Positions 60,060-64,000 of a stretch of 64,000 nt of DNA are shown piece by piece. This DNA is from Pacificitalea sp040119125 (lineage in GTDB: Bacteria > Pseudomonadota > Alphaproteobacteria > Rhodobacterales > Rhodobacteraceae), in the NCBI GenBank assembly GCA_040119125.1, contig JBEDTR010000004.1, forward strand, positions 248,001-312,000, in the 5' to 3' direction. Position numbers and translations under genes: made by a program. The notes below the pieces were generated by a model. That model saw nothing but the letters and a program-made list of their open reading frames with translations. It had not been told where the DNA came from and did no database searches. How positions within the stretch are numbered: the stretch's first letter is position 1; the number at the start of each line of letters is the position of its first letter.

Positions 60060-61774
60060 CTGCAGCGCTCCATCAATATGACGCGACCGGGCGTCCGACC
60101 CTGCGCAATCCGCAGGTTCTCATGCGGCCCGAGCGCCTTGCTGCCATGCAGCCCAGCCGGTTGAGCGGGACGTGGTCGGTGATGAATCGCATGATCGCCG
60201 AGCGCTGGGATATCCAGCTGGAACGCATGGATGTCGACGCCGAAGCCAATGGCACGATCATCTACAGCATTCGCATCGGTGAGAATGAATTCAGCTTCAT
60301 CGCGTTCTCCCGTGCCCCCAATCCCGAAGCCCGCACCGGGCGGATCATCGGGCGGTCCTGGGACATGATGGGCACGCTGAACGAAGGCCCCGCGACCGAA
60401 GACGCGATCGAGGCCGCACGCCGCGAAATTCCGCTGCTTTACCGGGGGCGCGCGACGCCGAATGCGCTGGTCTGGTGCCGGTCAAACCGCTCGATGCGGG
60501 TGTTCAACGGTGTGCTCGACGCGCTGTGCGAGGGGCACCAGCCGCGGGTCGAGGACCTCAACCAGGTCTGCTACCTGATGCGGAATACCGGTCTGGACGG
60601 CAACGGCACCTTCGGCACGCGGCCTTTCCCGGCGCTGGGGGAAGATCACCCGCTGGGCGGGATGCTGGAGGCGCAAATCCTCAACGCATATCTGATGCGC
60701 GAGCTGTCTTGCGATCTGGTTGAGCATCTGGCGCAGTTGCGCTCGGAGAAGGCCGTACGACTGGACCCGGCGATCCGGCGGTATATCGGTGTCGGGAACG
60801 GCTCGGCGCTGGGTCTAATTTTCTATGTGCAGAAGCATCCGCGCCTCTTGAGTTCGTGGATCACGGCGCGCGAAACCGCGATTGCCGAGGCATTGGCGCT
60901 GCAACTGGGCGCGGGCGATCCGCGGACGAGCCTTTTGCACGACCTGCTGCGCCGCGCCATTCGGTTCCGGCGCGAAGACCGGATGATGTATGAGACTTTC
61001 TCCTCCTCCGCGCAGGTGGCCGATGATCTGGAAACCCTGTCACCCCGGCTGCAAGAGTTGGCTGAGACCGGGCGTATCGACGGAGAAGAGGTCGCCTATC
61101 CGCTGGATGTGCTGGCCCGTGATTGCGCGGCGCGGATGGCCCCGGAAAGCTACGAATGTTTCTTGTCGCTGATCATGGAACTGACCCCCGATGTGGCCGA
61201 TGCTGGCGCGCGGGCCGTGTCCGGGGCCGATGAGCTGGACGTGGATATCAGCGTCACGGTCGGCGCGCTGCGGGACTTGATCCGGCGCGATTATGGCTGG
61301 GCGCTGGACATCGACATGCAGGCCGACGGCGCGCGCGATTACGTCTGGTATAAATCCGCCACCGCCGAAGAGCCGCGCCGTGGTCTGCGCTCCGAAGTGC
61401 CGGAAGCGCGCGATCTGGGGCTGGATCTGGTGCGCGCGACGCAGCGGCTGATGGCTGATCTGGATGCCGCGCAGGCCGAGGAAGGCCTTGCACGATTCCT
61501 GCTGCGCCATCCTAAGCACCGCTATTATGTGGCGCGGGCCCAGAGCCTCGCCGACGCGCGCTATCACACGCCGATGGCCAATATCGATGCGGCAGAGTTC
61601 ACGCCGATCGATCTGGTGCGGTTGATGAATGTCGCGCTGCACGGGATCGACAAGACCCGCGATTATCTACAGCGCAACCTGCGCGGGGTGCTGTTTCACG
61701 GGGCCCCGACGCGCGACGACCTGCGGGCCGGTGCCGGCTCTGACTGGTTTTTCCCCGGGGAGCCTCAACAATGA
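60056..61774 (+). CDS. Conserved protein of unknown function
   Basis: 572 aa, no family recognised. No signal peptide or membrane segment. Predominantly helical, with segments such as GIGVGNG-like RRYIGVGNGSALGLIFYVQK, RREIPLLYRGRATPNALVWC, and a C-terminal FLLRHPKHRYYVARAQSLA. Codon use and composition match the core genome. It is coupled by ATGA overlaps to the IclR gene before and the next gene after, so it acts with the M19 protein and the binding protein of this operon. Could be an enzyme or a multi-domain scaffold. Confidence 0.6.
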   Translation: MTAALHQYDATGRPTLRNPQVLMRPERLAAMQPSRLSGTWSVMNRMIAERWDIQLERMDVDAEANGTIIYSIRIGENEFSFIAFSRAPNPEARTGRIIGRSWDMMGTLNEGPATEDAIEAARREIPLLYRGRATPNALVWCRSNRSMRVFNGVLDALCEGHQPRVEDLNQVCYLMRNTGLDGNGTFGTRPFPALGEDHPLGGMLEAQILNAYLMRELSCDLVEHLAQLRSEKAVRLDPAIRRYIGVGNGSALGLIFYVQKHPRLLSSWITARETAIAEALALQLGAGDPRTSLLHDLLRRAIRFRREDRMMYETFSSSAQVADDLETLSPRLQELAETGRIDGEEVAYPLDVLARDCAARMAPESYECFLSLIMELTPDVADAGARAVSGADELDVDISVTVGALRDLIRRDYGWALDIDMQADGARDYVWYKSATAEEPRRGLRSEVPEARDLGLDLVRATQRLMADLDAAQAEEGLARFLLRHPKHRYYVARAQSLADARYHTPMANIDAAEFTPIDLVRLMNVALHGIDKTRDYLQRNLRGVLFHGAPTRDDLRAGAGSDWFFPGEPQQ

Positions 61775-62466
61775 CCGAAACGACCCTCCGTGTGATGCCG
61801 CGCGAAATGCGGCTGATGTCCGAACGTGTCCTGTCGCTGACCGCGCTGCCCAAGGGCTTTGCGCTGATGGTGGGCGATATGGTGATGTATTCGCAGGCCA
61901 TGGGATTGGGCGGCTTTGCGTTGCTTCTGGACCGGATGGAAAGCCTGTCTGCGGCGGACCCGGCGCGGCTGACCCTGATCGACGGCGCGACGCCGGTTCT
62001 CGATGCGCAGGGGGAACACGGCTGGTTCGTCGTGCCCTCGCTCATGGATCTGCTCGAAGACCAGTTGCTGCGCGGACCAACTGCCACGCTGGAGATCGTC
62101 AATGTCACCGACGCGGAGGAACTGCGCGTGGCAACCGGGCTGGGGCAGCGGCGGGGGCTGAAGATCGCCTTCGAGGGCACGCGCGCCACGGCGACGCGGG
62201 ACGCGGTGGCCGATCCGGTGCTCGACACCGTGATGGCGCATGGCTGTGATATTCCGGCGGATTTCTGGTGGACGCTCTATCACACGGCGCAGACGGCGCT
62301 GACCCCCGACAGCGTCGTGTCCCGTCGCCATGCGGGTGTGAATATCGTGCTGGAAGACGGGCGCATCATCGGGCGCAGCGACAATGACGATGACACGGAC
62401 GCGCGGTTTATCTCTCGCCCCGACACCCCCACCCAAACCGAACCTGCACGCCGGGGAGGCGAATGA
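61771..62466 (+). CDS. Unrecognised protein (possibly DUF3726-like)
   Basis: 231 aa. The N-terminus (SLTALPKGFALMVGDMVMYSQAMGLGGFALLLDRM) has the pattern of DUF3726 proteins, a conserved but uncharacterised family; the C-terminal third is variable and ends in a disordered acidic/Pro tail. No signal peptide. Coupled to both neighbours (ATGA upstream; the next ATG follows the stop directly). Function unknown; co-occurrence with the 572-aa protein suggests two subunits of one enzyme or complex. Confidence 0.5.
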   Translation: MTETTLRVMPREMRLMSERVLSLTALPKGFALMVGDMVMYSQAMGLGGFALLLDRMESLSAADPARLTLIDGATPVLDAQGEHGWFVVPSLMDLLEDQLLRGPTATLEIVNVTDAEELRVATGLGQRRGLKIAFEGTRATATRDAVADPVLDTVMAHGCDIPADFWWTLYHTAQTALTPDSVVSRRHAGVNIVLEDGRIIGRSDNDDDTDARFISRPDTPTQTEPARRGGE

Positions 62467-63465
62467 ATGACCATGATTGACGGACTTGAATGCGGACCTT
62501 TCGACCGGGAGTCCTTTCTCAGGCTAAAGGCCGCCGGGGTGCACGGGGTCGTCGTGACCTGCGGCTTCTGGGAGGGCGCGCTGGAAAGCCTCGACAGTTT
62601 GGGGCGCTGGCGTGATCTGGTGCGTGAGAATTCCGATGTGACCTGCATGGGCGACACGCCCGAAGCCATTGAGCGCGCAGCGGCCGACGGTCGTGTTGCC
62701 GCGATCATGGGGTTTCAGAACGCCAATCTGTTCGAAGGCCGCATCCGGCTGGTGGAGATGTTCGCCGAATTGGGCGTCCGTGTCGTGCAGCTGACCTATA
62801 ACAACCAAAACGAATTGGCCGGGTCCTGCTATGAGGCCGAAGACAGCGGCCTGTCGCGGTTTGGCGTCGAAGTCGTGCGCGAGATGAACCGCCAAGGCAT
62901 GCTGATCGATTGCAGCCATGTCGGCGACCGCTCGACCCTCGACGCGATCAACGCGAGTGAAAAGCCGCTCGCCGTGACCCATGCCAATGCCGCGAGCCTC
63001 TTTCCGCATAAGCGCAACAAATCCGACAAGGTGCTGCACGCGCTGCGCGACACGGGCGGGGTGATCGGCTGCGCCGCCTATCGCAACATCACCGGCGACT
63101 ATTACTCCGGCCCCATTGAGCAGTGGTGCGAGATGGTTGCACGGACCGTCGACATTGCGGGCATCGACAGCGTGGCAATCGGCACTGACCGCGGCCACAA
63201 CATGGACCGGGCCATCTATGACTGGATGCGCATGGGCCGCTGGACGCGGGGGGTCGATTACGGCGCCGCCTCCGCCGCCCGTCCGGGCAAGGCTCCGCCG
63301 CCCGACTGGTTTCAGGAATTGGAGGACATGCGGGTGATCCCCGATGGTCTCCGCTCCGTGGGGTTCAATAATGAAGAGGTCGAAAAGATCCTCCACGGCA
63401 ATTGGATGCGCCTTTACCGCGCAACCTTCAGAACGTCCGACAGCAATGAGGAAACCCAATCATGA
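62467..63465 (+). CDS. Non-canonical M19 membrane-dipeptidase-like protein
   Basis: 332 aa, clear M19 fold: ERAAADGRVAAIMGFQNANLF, LTYNNQNELAGSCYE, MLIDCSHVGDRSTLDAI and KPLAVTHANA. The first metal motif reads DGLECGP instead of DGHND, and the bridging Glu is Gln (GFQN), the same substitutions as in the paralogue at 46448. Starts directly after the previous stop and overlaps the next gene by 4 bp. Acts on the substrate of the linked uptake system (inference). Confidence 0.85.
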   Translation: MTMIDGLECGPFDRESFLRLKAAGVHGVVVTCGFWEGALESLDSLGRWRDLVRENSDVTCMGDTPEAIERAAADGRVAAIMGFQNANLFEGRIRLVEMFAELGVRVVQLTYNNQNELAGSCYEAEDSGLSRFGVEVVREMNRQGMLIDCSHVGDRSTLDAINASEKPLAVTHANAASLFPHKRNKSDKVLHALRDTGGVIGCAAYRNITGDYYSGPIEQWCEMVARTVDIAGIDSVAIGTDRGHNMDRAIYDWMRMGRWTRGVDYGAASAARPGKAPPPDWFQELEDMRVIPDGLRSVGFNNEEVEKILHGNWMRLYRATFRTSDSNEETQS

Positions 63466-64000
63466 CCAAGTTTACGGACCCAACCGGCCTGTCGCGCCGC
63501 AGCTTTCTGAGCGGCACCGCCGCGCTGGCTGGCAGCGCCTTTGCCGCGCCGCATATCGCGCGTGCGCAGTCGGATATGCTTTATATCAACTCCTGGGGTG
63601 GGCCGTGGCTGGAAGCCGCGACCGCGAACCTGTTTGACCCGTTCAGCGCCGAGACCGGGATCGAGATTTCGACCGTCTCGCCCGTCTCCTTTGCCAAGCT
63701 CGCCGCGCAGGTGCGCACCGGTGTCTATGAATTCGACGTGACCTCGCTGGGTGGCGGCGACATCGTGCGCGCCAATCAGGCCGGTCTGCTGGAAGACATC
63801 GCGGCCCCCTACGAAGGCGGCGTGTTCGAAAACGGCGTCGGCAGCCATGCGTTTGCCACCGTGCTGGGCTGGCGGACCGACAAATGGGATGGCGACGCGC
63901 CGCAATCCTGGGCCGATTTCTGGGATGTCGAACGCTTCCCCGGCAACCGGTCGCTGCAACGCTACCCGGCCCGCATCCTGCCGCTGGCACTGCTGGCCGA
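63462..64000 (+). CDS. Tat-exported ABC solute-binding protein (partial)
   Basis: First 179 residues; the gene runs off the window. SRRSFL near residue 11 plus the hydrophobic stretch to PHIARAQ is a twin-arginine signal peptide, so export is folded via Tat. The mature start LYINSWGGPWLEAATANLFDPF is that of PotD/extracellular-binding-protein family receptors. Last visible gene of the IclR operon; transporter subunits are expected downstream. Confidence 0.85.
   Translation, partial: MTKFTDPTGLSRRSFLSGTAALAGSAFAAPHIARAQSDMLYINSWGGPWLEAATANLFDPFSAETGIEISTVSPVSFAKLAAQVRTGVYEFDVTSLGGGDIVRANQAGLLEDIAAPYEGGVFENGVGSHAFATVLGWRTDKWDGDAPQSWADFWDVERFPGNRSLQRYPARILPLALLA

Noticed and set aside
1..64000. 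CRISPR array
   Set aside because: No set of regularly spaced short repeats with unique spacers was seen; the repeats at 69-522 and in the island are long, few and diverged.

Overview
The window reads as chromosome of a high-GC alphaproteobacterium, most likely Rhodobacteraceae/Roseobacter group. The pointers are glnB-glnA order, many high-affinity uptake systems (polyamine-type ABC, TTT and TRAP), a degenerate RlpA/SPOR lipoprotein beside a D,D-carboxypeptidase, tmk, holB and tatD, and the paired Avi_7170/Avi_7169 CMD proteins. No rRNA or ribosomal protein is present to fix the genus.

Layout. 1-19078 is mostly core: a decayed GC-rich repeat tract; glnB-glnA (nitrogen assimilation); NAD(P)HX repair; tRNA-Leu(UAG); a two-domain 3-dehydroshikimate dehydratase; a polyamine-type ABC operon whose first permease carries a large duplicated periplasmic insert; an AEC carrier; a PhnP-like hydrolase-tatD-holB-tmk run; a D,D-carboxypeptidase; an RlpA/SPOR lipoprotein; and tRNA-Ser(UGA).

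19079-32969 is a genomic island between the 3' end of tRNA-Ser and the last codon of a D-tartrate dehydratase gene. It is visibly more AT-rich and gene-sparse, is littered with a decayed ~90-bp repeat, and ends in a satellite-like replication/mobility block: primase-helicase, an AlpA-like excisionase, and a tyrosine integrase broken at both ends. Its cargo looks like biological conflict: a CCA/poly(A)-polymerase-type nucleotidyltransferase coupled to a patatin phospholipase that carries a degenerate PLD-like region and a ParB-like C-terminus; a Cap12-type TIR-like protein; a DUF2235 (Tle1-like) lipase; a small PD-(D/E)XK-like nuclease; and small lipoprotein or membrane proteins. The nucleotidyltransferase-patatin pair is the best candidate here for an undescribed system.

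32970-64000 is catabolic and transport territory. A tartrate module combines D-tartrate dehydratase, two tartrate/isopropylmalate-type dehydrogenases, two LysR regulators and a TTT uptake system with fused TctA-TctB. A second block (43545-53923) pairs a class V aminotransferase, an M81 peptidase, a non-canonical M19 peptidase and a flavin oxidoreductase with a divergent TRAP transporter and two CMD proteins. A third (53977-59068) has gabT-gabD, a TPP enzyme and an XRE-cupin regulator; near-identical palindromes precede gabT and the TPP gene. The window ends in a translationally coupled operon: IclR regulator, two unrecognised proteins, a second non-canonical M19 protein, and a Tat-exported solute-binding protein cut by the window edge.
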